A DNA stretch of 64,000 nucleotides, taken from Silene conica. Lineage: Eukaryota > Streptophyta > Magnoliopsida > Caryophyllales > Caryophyllaceae. Positions 23,576-34,588 of this stretch are shown piece by piece (the stretch's first letter is position 1; every line of letters starts with the position of its first letter). The position numbers were made by a program, and so were the translations under genes. The notes below the pieces were generated by a model. That model made no database searches. It was not told the origin of the DNA and saw nothing but the letters and a program-made list of their open reading frames with translations. The DNA is taken from the NCBI GenBank assembly GCA_029255685.2, contig CM055320.2, positions 9,596,614-9,660,613 of the forward strand, in the 5' to 3' direction.

Positions 23576-25517
23576 CTCCATGTCTTCTTTTTAACCTTTT
23601 GTTCGGGTTTTTAATATTTTTTAATCTAATCATTACCAATTTTGCGTATTAACAGAATTCGTTTGAGGAATTTGGTGGAAATGAGGTTAATTACAACCGC
23701 CTATTTCAGACGGATTCATCTTTTGAAAGTCGGGATGAGGCGTTTGACTGGGCTCAAAAAATAGCTAACGATAATGGTTTTGTTTTAGTAAAAGCAACAA
23801 ATGGAGCCAAAAATCGTAGACAACCAGAGTTGCTCGGGTCATACTTTCGTTGTTCAAGGTACGGCCGAACCAGAAAGAAGATCGATCCTGAGAAACCGGA
23901 GAATCCTAGTAAGAGAGGGCCGGCTAAGTGCGGATGTTTGTTTAGGATTCGAGCCGTGCAGGAGTACGCCCAGGTTGTAGATGGGAAGCCGACGATTGTT
24001 TGGTACATTCTTACTTCGAGTAACGGTGGATGTCACAACCACGAAGTAGCAAACTATAAAGATGAGGATAGACATTTTGCCGGCTTGGATGCCGAAGAGA
24101 AAGAATTCGTGAGGCAACAAGTCCGGGCATCGATTCCGCCGAGGGATATCAAGAACGGTCTTCATCAAAGAACCCCGGATAAAACCCAACCAACTAGCGG
24201 ACAAATTTATAGCGAGTCGAACAAGGTTCGGCGTGAGATGAGAGGAAGTAGGAATCCCGCTCAACAACTTTTGGCTGTAGCAGTTGCTGCTAATTATGTG
24301 GAGTGGCATTTATCAGATCCCGATTCGAAGGAGTTAACTCATGTGTTTATGGCTCATCCAGAATCCGTCAAACTTTTCCGTGCTTACCCACATGTGGCTC
24401 TTATCGACGCTACCTACAAGACCAACGTTTTGAAGATTGCACTTATTGAGATCGTTGGCGTGACACCTTGTGGATTCTCCTTCTTAATTGTCACTGTGCT
24501 CCTTCCGTCTGAAAATGAGACATTTTATGGGTGGATGTTGCAGAGATTAGAAGAGCTACTTATGGGTTCACCTATGCCTACCCTTGTCACTGACCGAGAG
24601 TTGGGCTTGATCCGCGCTATTGAGTCCCTATATACGGACACTTCTCACATTTTGTGTCGTTGGCATTTGAACAAAGCCGTGGAGAAAGTAGCACTAAACT
24701 CGAAGAAGACGATGTTGTACAAAGACATGATAATGCACAGTAAAGAAAGTGGTTGGTACCGCGTGATCAATGCATCCACGCTTGCTGAGTTTGGGAGAGC
24801 ATGAGATGCTTTTTCTAAAAATTGGGTAGAGTTGGCTTGTTATGTGGTGAGAACATGGGCTACCTACAAGAAGAAGTTCATTCTTTTGTATACGAACCAA
24901 TACTTACACCTCGGTAACACGGCCACTTCCCGGGTAGAGTCCTCTTATTCCCTCCTGAAGTCTTGGTTAAAGAGTCAAAACTTAAACCTTGACTGTAACA
25001 TCCCTAATTTTCGTAAAAACTATTTTTAATATATTTTATTATATTTTAAATGGTTTTCGGAAATTTAGTACTGTATAATTTAATAAGTCATAACTTATAC
25101 TTTAATAAAATATTCCTCGAAGTTCCGTCTTAGTGACCTTAAGGCGTAAACAACTCACTTAACAATTTTCGTTCACAAATAATTCCCGTCACATTTAAGT
25201 GGAACCCGTCTCAAATTTAATTAAAATAAGTTGTGAAGGAACCTTCCTCCCTCCTTCCTTGACATCCTTACCCCTTGCTACCCAAGGTGAAACATGCTTA
25301 TTGTCGTACAACAAATAACAATACCAGACTTCCATTTTCCTCATTTTTCATATTTTCATCTTCACAAAATTCGAGCTTGTGACTTCGTTCATCATCCGTT
25401 TGAAGCAAGGTTTGTTCCTACGCGTTCCTCTCCTCGAACTCGTTCTTTCTATCTCTTTAGATTTTCAGTTTGCTCAATTCGATTTTGGGGCTGTTTTGAG
25501 ATTAATTCGAACACAGT

Positions 25518-27160
25518 CTTTTTTTTTTTTTTTTTTTTGTCAATGGGATATAAAAGTTGCTCACAACATGGCCAACTTGGCCAAATCATGGGCTACAACA
25601 TTGAGAGTTCTAGGAATAAACGAAAAACTAAGACAATGAAAGTACGGAAAAAATCTTCGACATTCTTCTAAAATCCCCTGGATGTGACGATTAATGCCAA
25701 TAAGACCTGCAAAAGACAAAATAAGTTCCTGGCAATCAGACGAAATTCTTAGATGAAGGATACGATTATCTCGTGCCCACTCAAGGACGCCCTTCACTCC
25801 AAGAGCCTCCGACTGGAGGGCAGATTCCGCTTTAAATTTCCTGCCAAATTTAACGCAGCTCGAGCCCCATCTATCGTACACAACACAACCCATAGCAGCA
25901 TCCAAGTTATTGTGCCACCCCGCATCAACCTTAGCGTGGTGTCCAACACAGGTCGACTCCTTATTGATAACATGGAAAGGGAAACCATCACGAATCCTCG
26001 AAGTAGAGTCCATTGATGGAGAAACCCTCCTAGATGCATGATCAATGCCCCTCCCTGCCAGGCTCTTCAGCCTGCCTTCACCAGCAATCTTCAAGTCCTC
26101 CACATCCTTGCCTAATTGTTCAAAAGGATTGCAATCGGAATATCTTCCTTCCTAAAGATTCGCGCATTTCGAGCTTTCCAAAGTTGCCACACCGTGCCCA
26201 CAAAGAATCTAGTACCTTCCTCGCTTTTCTGAACGTTCATGAGATATTCGATCCATCCAACTACCCAGTCGCCACACTTCACATGGGTGCTGAAGTCAAC
26301 ACGTATCCCAAAAGGAGATCCAGCCCAGATCCGAGCAGCGAAACCGCAGTCCCGAAAAAGGTGATCCAGCAGAGTTTCCACATGATTCTGTGAAGCCGGA
26401 CAAAAAGGGCATAGGCTATGACTTCCCATCCCTCTCCTAAGAAACTCCTCCCTAACTGGTAAGGTATTAGCAATAACTTTCCAAAAAAAAATCTTCCACT
26501 GGTTAGAAATAGGGAGCTTCCATAGAAAACTTTTGCAAAAGCGCTTACCATCCGGACTAAGTCTATATCTATCCTTCTCAGATAGTCTGTTATCCATGAG
26601 TTCCCTAAGAAAGATACCGTATCCGCTTTTAACAGTGTAAATACCATCCCTAGTGAAGGGCCAAAAAACCGAGTCACTCACCTCCGCCGAACATAAGGGT
26701 ATGGCCAAAATACGATTGACCCATGCCTCCTCAAACAGATATTGGATCACACTCTCATCCCACAGACCCTGTTGGTTGATGAGATGACGATGAAACACGA
26801 CAGACTTGCAGTGGGCGAATTCCAGACCCAAAATGTTAGGGTTTGAATCCGGGGCCTCACCATCCACCCATCTGTTCATCCACACATTCATAGAGGACCG
26901 AATACCAGGTTTCCAACCTACCTTGCTTCGAACCGCCTCAATCCCCTCTAGAATACTACGCGACCCCCAGGAGACCAAATTCCCCTTATGGGGAAGATCA
27001 TCCGGCCCCACAACGTTAGATCCATAGAATTTCATTCTAAAGGAGCGCCCAACAAGGAGTCTTCCCCTGATAAGATCCGCCAACCAATCATCGAAGAATC
27101 GTGGGAGGAAACCGTTTGAGGTGACGATAATGAGGAACTCGACCTCGTCTTTAAGTAACT
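25518..27160 (-). pseudogene. 5'-truncated L1-type LINE: zf-RVT and RNase H regions
   Basis: Minus strand. The RT-associated zinc-binding domain is at 27120-26112 (FLPRFFDDWLADLI, then WKLPISNQWKIFFWKVIANT and CPFCPASQNHVETLLDHLF). The RNase H is at 26103-25561 (ALQSEALGVKGVLEWA, ISSDCQELI, RTLNVVAHDLAKLAML). One frameshift near 26115 separates them. A poly(A) tail, seen as a T run at 25520-25538, marks the 3' end. The apurinic endonuclease and most of the RT are missing. A plant L1 LINE inserted inside the solo LTR. No target duplication could be identified. Confidence 0.88.
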
Positions 27161-28995
27161 TGACATTTATTTTTTTATGAATGAATATGTGGTTTAATGG
27201 TGAATATGGGATGTGTGGGTTGTGGGTAATGTATAGGGTGAAGGGTTAGTAGGATTGGTTATATGTGTGACAATTTCTGAAATGTGATGCTCTTTACGTA
27301 TTACTCTTTCCTGTGTATTTACATTCACAACTATTCCTTCTACTCACCACTGAACATACTACTGTTACACATTAATCAGTTGTGATAATAGCTTGGATTC
27401 TGAAATGCCACCTGCACGTACATTGTTCTACCACTGTGCTTCCCTTTAATTTGCCATTTCTAGGTCTGAAACTCTGATTTCTACAATTCCTATACTATGC
27501 AATGATGTTGTTTCTGAACTGCTAATGTCTGTCCCTACACTGCCTCACAAATGCACCACTGAACGACTACACTACTGCACTAATCTTACGCTACTGCACT
27601 AATCTGATGCTACTGGGCATTACTACTGCCTGCTACTGAATCACGGTCTACACACGACAAAGTTGCCCATTTCAGATGCACTTCCAGTGCTACTAATACT
27701 GAATACCGCTGCTATTACTATGCCACTGCTATACGGGGCTATACACTGCTCGCGACTAATGCACCACTATACTTCCTAATTACCCTACTGTCCTACCCTA
27801 CCTCCTGCACCAGCCTGTTCAGACCAGGAACTACAGGTAGAACTGCATTCTGGTCGTACCCCCCTGCACTGTCCCTTGAGGGTCTGTTCAGACCAGACCA
27901 ACATTCGCTGTACTGTCTGCCCCTCTGCACAGCCCCCTTCCCCGCGTCTGTCTCTAAAATATTGTTGTTATACGTTGCATCTGTAACTGCATCTGCTCTG
28001 CATTCTGTTCCTGTTCCTGTTCTGCACTGCACCTTCCCCATCCCCCTGCCTGCTCTTTCTCTACCCATATCCGTGTCCCTGGCCTGTCAGACCAGACCAG
28101 CCCGGAACGTCTTGGTACTGCTACCGCTGCTGTACATTACTACTATCCTACGCTGCTACCTACTGCTCTCACTGTCATTACACACGACTGCACATTGTCC
28201 TACTATTTGCTTCTATGGCTGCTCTACTTGTTGTTCCTATCATTACTTGATGTAAATGTCTTTATTAACTTCTTAAGTGTTGCTACCCTGATAGTTATCA
28301 TTTGCACGTCCCTTCTATAAATGCTATTTTATAGTTGTTAGGGGTACTACTGTAGTGTTGTTAGAATGTCGTATGTTGAAGTGGTATAAGATATTGGTTA
28401 TGGTTACAATTATTAAGTAATGACACGTTTCTAGTATATATAATTGGTTAACCGACTCGAATAATTAAAATCATCGACTCGTTGCTAAATTCCCTTATGT
28501 GTTAATTTTACATGGTGGCTTGTCGTTGTAATATGAATTTTATTTAATCGATTCGTTTGATTAAAATATTTGATCCGTCATTTAGTGCATACGAGTACTA
28601 ATTCTCTTATAGAATACAAGTCGTATTATAGGGACTTTCATTTAGGTCGTGACTATTTCTTTTATGGTACTGGACCGTATAATTAGAATAATTTCATCAT
28701 TTAAATCGTACTTAATTAAAATTGGCCCTCCTCTTATACTTATATGTGTGTTTGAGGTCCCCGAGGTTCGGGCGGCACTATATTGGGTTCGGGAATGGAG
28801 AGAGGATAGAGACCCCCCGGTCGAGTAACCGAAAGGGAAACCGGCTTTCCCTCAACTTAGTTCCCGGGATCAATTAAGTGTTGTTTAGAAGTCTAGAAGA
28901 TTAGAACTAAGGACCTGGTTGTAGTATATATATCGGAATATGTCTGAGTTGGGACCGTTAGAGTACGATATATATATATATGCTGATGTTTGATG
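27161..28995. repeat. LTR interior: ctactg-rich low-complexity and LTR body
   Basis: 27400-28250 is dense in ctactg, cactac and ctgttcagaccag words, giving open frames without any protein-like composition. I read this as part of the long LTR. No gene was recognised. Confidence 0.55.
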
Positions 28996-29005
28996 CGTAT
29001 TAAGG

Positions 29006-30117
29006 TATGCCTTAAGTTGGCCTCTGAGCTTAATACGTGAACTAGTTGCCATATATGGGGATATGCCTTAAGTTGGCCTCTGAGCGCTGTATGTGTTTTT
29101 CCTGTCGTGTTTGAGATATGCCTTAAGTTGGCCTCTGAGCTCAGACATGTTATTATGTGATCGCGTCAGTCTATGCCTTAAGTTGGCCTCTGAGTCTAAC
29201 GAGTAGAGCAGTTGTACAACGGGGTAGCTAGGGTGTTGATGCCTTGCCTGGAGTACAGTTGTTGATGCTAGAGTATGCCTTAAGCTGGCCTCTGAGTCTA
29301 GTGTCATGTGATGTAGTAGGGGAGTATGCCTTAAGCTGTAACAACCTGACCCACCACGGTCGTAACGCAACCCCAATAACATGGGTGCACACTTTTGGGC
29401 CCATTATTTGTCCTCACTTAAGCCCAAAAGCACAAGGCCTTGTTACTAAGTGGTGGGTGAAAGTTATTATAAACATATCACAAGCCTCACATTATACCGA
29501 TGTGGGACAACTTTCCTCTCATACTCTTGGGGTGTTACAAACTCCCTCACTTAAAGAACACAACGTCCTCGTTGTGCCTCAAACTTGACCACAACCAGGG
29601 CCAGAATCCTCCCCGCTAGGTGTGTGACCCGGGTACTCCCGACCACAGGCTCACCACACGGTCGCAGGGTCGCTCTGATACCATTTGTAACAACCTGACC
29701 CACCACGGTCGTAGGGTCGCTCTGATACCATTTGTAACAACCTGACCCACCACGGTCGTAACGCAACCCCAATAACATGGGTGCACACTTTTGGGCCCAT
29801 TATTTGTCCTCACTTAAGCCCAAAAGCACAAGGCCTTGTTACTAAGTGGTGGGTGAAAGTTATTATAAACATATCACAAGCCTCACATTCTATCGATGTG
29901 GGACAACTTTCCTCTCATACTCTTGGGGTGTTACATAAGCTGGCCTCTGAGTCCCTTACTTGTGATTGTGAACTTGGATGCTAGTCTATGCCTTAAGTTG
30001 GCCTCTGAGTCTAGTGTCTTGTTGCTTAGCAAGGTCTATGCCTTAAGTTGGCCGCTGAGTCCTTGTTTGTGAAAGTGAATTGGTATCTAGGTTATGTCTT
30101 GAGTTGACCGTTGAGCC
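29006..30117. repeat. 55-bp tandem array with conserved 22-bp core, about ten units
   Basis: The core tatgccttaagttggcctct recurs at about 29006, 29062, 29117, 29172, 29274, 29325, 29988, 30042 and, decayed, 30095. The period is close to 55 bp and one weak copy lies near 29238. The sequence between cores is far less conserved. One core at 29325-29336 is split by the TRIM. The array lies inside the solo LTR. Confidence 0.85.
29337..29935 (-). mobile_element. TRIM retrotransposon with 203-bp LTRs, 5-bp target duplication
   Basis: LTRs 29337-29539 and 29733-29935 both run tgtaacaacc to gtgttaca on the plus strand. The flanks are taagc at 29332-29336 and 29936-29940. Read on the minus strand, the primer site tggtatcagagc directly follows the LTR at 29733, and a purine tract precedes the other LTR, so the element lies on the minus strand. 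The internal part is about 190 bp and non-coding. The LTR/primer-site junction is duplicated (about 47 bp, 29663-29730). Confidence 0.92.
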
Positions 30118-32417
30118 TTTATACCTGCTGATTTGCATCTGTTTGCCTGAGTTGGGGTACAGTGTCAGATGTTGCTGATTGATTGTGATAGATAGAGTGT
30201 TGATTTTAGAAATGTTCATCCAAGGCATTGGATGACTCTTGGGCTAGTTTCGTAAATGGTTTGGATTGAAAGACCCCCCGACCGGGCAACCGGAAGGGAA
30301 ACCGACTCTCCTTCTAAATAGTTGCCGAAGTTGGTTGAGAGCCTTTGCATAAGTGATGCATGTTGATATGAAGGTTGATGTTGATATAAATACTTCGCAT
30401 GTTATAAATGTTGGAGTATGTTTGATGCCTTATGTGTTATGTGTTATTGACAATAGGTGGCTATGAGAACTCTAGTCACTCCCCACTGATTGTGGCGTAC
30501 ATGTTTTCATGTATGTAGGTACATGACTTCTTGTTGGAGGGGTTCACTGAGGCTAGCGAGCGATGATCCGTCATCGAGTTCACTTACCCGATTCGTTAGC
30601 TAGACTTATATTTTCGATACAGTTTGTTACCCGTAGGGATATCCTATCCCGGGTTGTGCTTGCATTTAGTACTTAGTATTTAATTATGTTCTTTTTCATT
30701 TCCGCATTTTCAGTTATGTAATAATCATACCTCGCATGTTGTTTACTTTCCTTAAAAAGTTTTAATTCCGCTGCATTTTTGGTATCTTGTATGTTTATTT
30801 TTCCGCTATCGCGAGGTGGGTTTTACATTGACACTATGTGGACTCGTATTCACTCCATGCTTGAAGCTCAACACTCGAAGATTCGACATGACTTAGAGCT
30901 ATCGCGGAGCAAGCCTGTAAGTGCTGGTTGGTTATTCTCCTTATTGCGAGGACATGTGTCTATCAAAGCCATTAGGTTAATGGAAGCTGAGATTGAGAGA
31001 GGGATTGAGCTGGGGAACGGGCTTGAAGAGCACTGTGGATGTGCGCTACAGGTTACTCTCGGGTTGCCTTGTGTTGCATTTTGATTCTGTTGCAAACAAA
31101 TGGTAAGAGGGTCCACCTTGAGGACGTACACTTGTTTTGGAGGACGTTGGTGTACGACAGTCCCGAACAAAGGCCGAAGACCGATGATGATGAATTTGAG
31201 GCGCTTATAGAGCAAGCTAGAGGTAGTGACCCGGCGAAGAGACGGGTAATCATTGAGAAACTTCGAGATGGTCTCCACCCGGCAGATGAGGATATTCGTC
31301 CACCTGAGGTTCGAGAAAACCCCAAGGGGAGACCGAGGGGTTCCACTACTCGGAACAAGTACGCATTTGAGCATGCTGCCCGAAGGAAGGGCAAGACATT
31401 TTCTACCCCTGCGACGACACCTTCGGACAGTACGGTGGGTGATTTTGGTGATGGACCTATTGGTGCACCATTGAAGATCGGTTACACAACGGGACCTTTG
31501 TCTAGTTGGAGCAAAAGATTTGGGGTCCCCCAAGAATTATGGGTGCACTTTGATGGTTGGGCTGATGTGGTTGCTGATGGTCATTGTGGTTATCGGGTGA
31601 TATCGCATGCTGCCCGGGGTCGGCAGGAGGACCACTTAGTCATGAGAGAGTGGTGTCGTAGAGAGATTCTGGCAAACGATGTGTACAAGATAGTGTTTGA
31701 TGAGTGTCCTCGTACGTCTCCGCTTTTGAGCAAATATCTTCATACATTGAAAGCTATCGAGTTTACCGGCATAGGAGGTTGCGATGAACATCATTGGATG
31801 TCCTCCGAATATTTGACCGTCTTTGCATCGTGGTTTAACTGGACTATCTGTTGTATCGGGCAATGGGTGGGTAGAGGAAGCCGACATTGGAATTGTCATA
31901 CATTCTTACCCCTGAGGGTCACGGGTCACTAGTCGAGGTCGTACGGTGTCTTGTGGATCTTAAACTATCATTCCCATTGGATGAGATTGCATTGTAGTGG
32001 CCCACCGAGCGAAGCACCCATGCCACCGATCGATATTTGTTGGGAGTCGACAAGAGACCCTGCGGTAACACACTATGCTGATTTGTACACGTCAAACATC
32101 GAAAGATGTCATACGTTAATGGGAACAACACCTCGATCTAGGCGCCGAAGACAGCCTCCCTCTGTTTGATAGTGTATTTCGAGATTGATTTGAATTGTTT
32201 AGGTTGTAATATTGAAATGTAAACGTTGTGATTTAAAATGTTACCGTTACAATTTATAAAATGTTACCGTTATAATTTCAAAATGTTACCGTTATACTAT
32301 GGCTTCTTATAAATAGTGGTTTTATGTTCATTGTAATCGCAACAACACACCTTATTCACTACTAAAATTCAAAACTATTAAGATGGTTCTCACAAACATT
32401 CAAAAAAATAGAGCTTA

Positions 32418-32574
32418 TCACCCTTTCCCCTTTCCCCTACCCCTACCCCTACCCCTACCTCCCCTACCAGGCCGTGGCGCTGCTGCAGCTTGTGATTCTA
32501 TCGGGACACGCCGCTTAGACCCCGTCACTCTTCGGCCTTCCGTACGGCCAATTGTAGTCATGATAGCATCTTCA
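32418..32574 (-). pseudogene. Possible last exon of a second MULE gene, Arg-Gly tail
   Basis: On the minus strand an acceptor-like ttttacag precedes an open frame of about 50 codons. It ends in an alternating Arg-Gly run (RPGRGGRGRGRGRGKGKG) at a stop at 32418. The plus strand shows the cause, a run of cccctac repeats. It lies downstream of, and convergent with, the transposase gene, where two-gene MULEs carry their second gene. No upstream exon or start was found. It may be chance reading of a simple repeat. Confidence 0.25.
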
Positions 32575-32925
32575 CTGTAAAACATCTGCATTTACGAGAT
32601 TAGAATAACATTAAATTATTATAATTAAACAAATTATCAAAAAACTAACATAATAAAAAAATAAAATAAAAAATACACAAAATTATCAAAATTAAACAAA
32701 TTTTCCTAAAAAACTAAAATAATTCAAAATAAAATCAAAATTACACAAAATTAACAACTTAAATAATATAAACTATCCATTAAAATACAAAATTAACAAC
32801 TTTTTATACAATTAAATATAAACTACCCATTTAAATACAAAATTAACAACTTTTAATGAAAAAATAATAACTTTTAACTATTAAAATTGAAAATATACGG
32901 ATAAAACGGAAAAAAAAAACTTGAA
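32575..32925. other. AT-rich spacer inside the MULE
   Basis: Repetitive aaaattaacaac-type words; no gene seen. Confidence 0.5.
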
Positions 32926-33697
32926 CCATGGAGGGATATGTGGATTTCACGTCCCAACCCCCACTTGCCGGCCCATTCCCACGTCCCAACCCCCACTGGC
33001 CGGCCCATTCCCACGTCCCAACCCCCACAGGACGCCCCTTTCCCACGTCCCAACCCCGACTGGACGGCCCATTCCCACGTCCCAACCCACCCTAGACGTC
33101 CCTTTCCCACGTCCCCACCCCACTAGCCGTGTAGTTCCCACGTCCCCACCCCCCTTTAGCCGTGTAAACCACACGTCCTACACCTACCAAAATCGTGTTT
33201 TTCCTTTCGATTCATTCTAATCATACACTTCTAACAACAACAACAATACTAACAACAACAATAACAATAACAACAATAACAACAACAACAACAATAACAA
33301 TAACGACAATAACAACAAATAACAAAAACAACAAAAACTAAACCTAATTAACATTAAAACTAACAAATCTAACCTAATTAACATTAACAATAACAACATT
33401 AACAATAACAACATTAACAACAACAACAACAAAATATAAGTCTAATTAAGAAAAAAAAAAACTAACCTTCTCGAGGTTGGTGGTGCGGCGGTGCTGGGCT
33501 GGTGCGGCGGCGGTGCTGGGCTGGTGCGGCGGTGGTGCGTGAAGTGTGAGGTGGGTGGTTGTGGGTGTGTGGTGGGTGAGGGTTTAGGGTGGGTTTGGGT
33601 TATTTGAATATGGGGGTATTTGGGAGGTCAAGGGTAGTGTTCGTCTTTTTAATGAATTACGTCGACGATTCGTTCTAAAACGTCGGCGACCTTTCGC
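32926..33697. repeat. MULE right terminal region: inverted minisatellite, AAC-rich tract, TIR
   Basis: Cacgtcccaacccccactgg-type units (32940-33175) are the inverse of 23340-23575. An (aac)n/(aat)n-rich stretch (33230-33435) and a gctggtgcggcggtg repeat follow. The outer TIR ends at cctttcgc, 33697. The leucine-rich minus-strand open frame over 33217-33432 is an artefact of the AAC repeats. Confidence 0.8.
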
Positions 33698-33935
33698 GAT
33701 TGAGTTATTGAATGACCATTTTTTTGTACCTTTTTATTCGTATTTCGTGACCCTTTTGTCATTAATCGTACCATAATAATTTCGAACTTATTTATATAAT
33801 AAATGTAGTCATTTTTATTTTTAATCATGCTTTGTACCTATTATATCACCATTAGTAACGTTTTTTCTTAAATTTGTACAATAGTCTCTCAATAAACTTA
33901 TTAAGAGGCGGTCTCTCAAGAAACCTATTGAATTA
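33698..33935. repeat. Right part of the dispersed repeat into which the MULE inserted
   Basis: Shares gtatttcgtgaccc-ttttgt, aatcgtaccataataatttc and gtctctcaataa with 57815-58055. Its left end ttgagagacgg is on the far side of the MULE at 22818. The unit has TIR-like ends (ttgagagac(c/g)g), so it is probably a MITE. Confidence 0.7.
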
Positions 33936-34370
33936 GTTTAGGGCTCGGTTTGGTAAATAATATATAGGTTAAATTTTTATATTTGAAAGATTTAGCATAT
34001 TTGATTTACCAATATGTTATTTAGAGTGTTTGGTTAATGGTATATTGAAATAATATATTGGGTCCAATAGGCTATTTTACAATATGCTGCTCCTATCAGC
34101 ATATTGGATTAGTAGATTATAAAAAGAAAAATTGTCTTATTTACCATCTTAATAAAATACTAACATTCCTGCTTTTATATATTTAATAAATAATTTGTTT
34201 ATGTCATTATATGTCATTTTACAAACACCTATAAAACAATTCTACTAGTCAAATCTGCTTTCTAAATCTGTTTTTGTCAATATTAATCTGTTGTTTACCA
34301 TTTTTTTGAAGATGCCCTAGTACTAATTTATTGATAATAAATCCAAATAAAGCTATAGCATTATATCATC

Positions 34371-34439
<69 letters not shown>

Positions 34440-34588
34440 ATCTGGTATATTTGCCTAGGTGGAACAATGTGGTGCAAGAATAATGGTATTCAAGCTCTCT
34501 TATTTAACTTCAGAAATTATGCTTTGTTTTAGCAAATAATCATGCAAAATCGGGTTGGCCATCTTTCCACATCAGCGAATTAGAACAA
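33936..34588. repeat. AT-rich spacer with (TA)n tract at 34375-34433
   Basis: The start gggctcggtttggtaaata resembles ends of small DNA elements, but I could not pair it with an inverted partner. A TA microsatellite of about 58 bp is present. No gene. Confidence 0.5.

Larger units (their letters stand above)
24994..30827 (+). mobile_element. Solo LTR of a retrotransposon (probably Del/Tekay-like), with nested elements
   Basis: Starts tgtaacatccctaattttcg and ends gggttttaca. The 5-bp duplication ttgac flanks it at 24989-24993 and 30828-30832. Removing it restores the MULE reading frame exactly. After subtracting the nested LINE and TRIM, about 3.6 kb of LTR-like sequence remains, with no gag or pol. 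That size and the TGTAACA start suggest a chromovirus of the Del/Tekay type with large LTRs. The family assignment is an inference. It contains duplicated blocks (gaccccccgg...aaccg at 28812 and 30271) around a 55-bp tandem array. Confidence 0.75.
23022..32168 (+). pseudogene. MULE transposase with FAR1-type N-terminus, SWIM finger and C-terminal OTU protease domain
   Basis: Exon 1 encodes MSNNDSS at 23022-23042, before a gtaagt donor. Exon 2 begins after aacag at 23656 (NSFEEFGGNEVNYN). The FAR1-like zinc-binding region runs to about 24050 (YFRCSRYGRTR, KCGCLF, CHNHEV). The MULE DDE core follows (LIDATYKTN, PTLVTDRELGLIRAI, CRWHLNKAV). A TGA at 24802 replaces an expected Trp. A solo LTR splits the gene at 24993/30833. 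The frame resumes exactly (NLNLD then TMWTRIHSML) and reaches a SWIM-type C-x-C...LPC near 31060, where a frameshift follows. After a linker with an AT-hook-like RPRGS comes an OTU domain from about 31500 (VADGHCGYRVISHAARG with the catalytic Cys). A stop at 31930 precedes the region with the probable catalytic His (NYHSHWMRLH). The gene ends at 32168. It is inactive as it stands. Confidence 0.85.
22842..33697 (+). mobile_element. Mutator-like element (MULE) with long TIRs and nested insertions
   Basis: The ends gcgaaaggtcgtcgacgttt (left) and its counterpart cgtcggcgacctttcgc (right) are inverted and extend about 80 bp. After a less similar stretch, homology resumes at 23225-23580 versus 32925-33235. 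That inner part includes gaatgaatcgaaaggaaaaa and a 32-bp minisatellite in opposite orientation on the two sides. The 9-bp flanks are ctttgggtt and gattgagtt, a degenerate match at 6 of 9. The element carries a FAR1/MULE transposase with an OTU domain. Without the 5.8-kb retrotransposon LTR inserted at 24994 it would be about 5.0 kb. Confidence 0.85.

Noticed and set aside
27793..28255. Open frames on both strands in the solo LTR
   Set aside because: Ctactg/ctgttc low-complexity sequence; no protein-like motif.
29006..30117. Possible CRISPR-like array (22-bp repeat with variable spacers)
   Set aside because: Eukaryotic repeat inside an LTR, spacers drift as decayed tandem units, no cas genes.
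32421..32466. cccctaccccta run as a telomere-like repeat
   Set aside because: Unit differs from the plant telomere repeat and the run is short; better explained as a simple repeat in the MULE.
33217..33432. Leucine-rich minus-strand frame
   Set aside because: Translation of AAC/AAT-type simple repeats inside the MULE right end.
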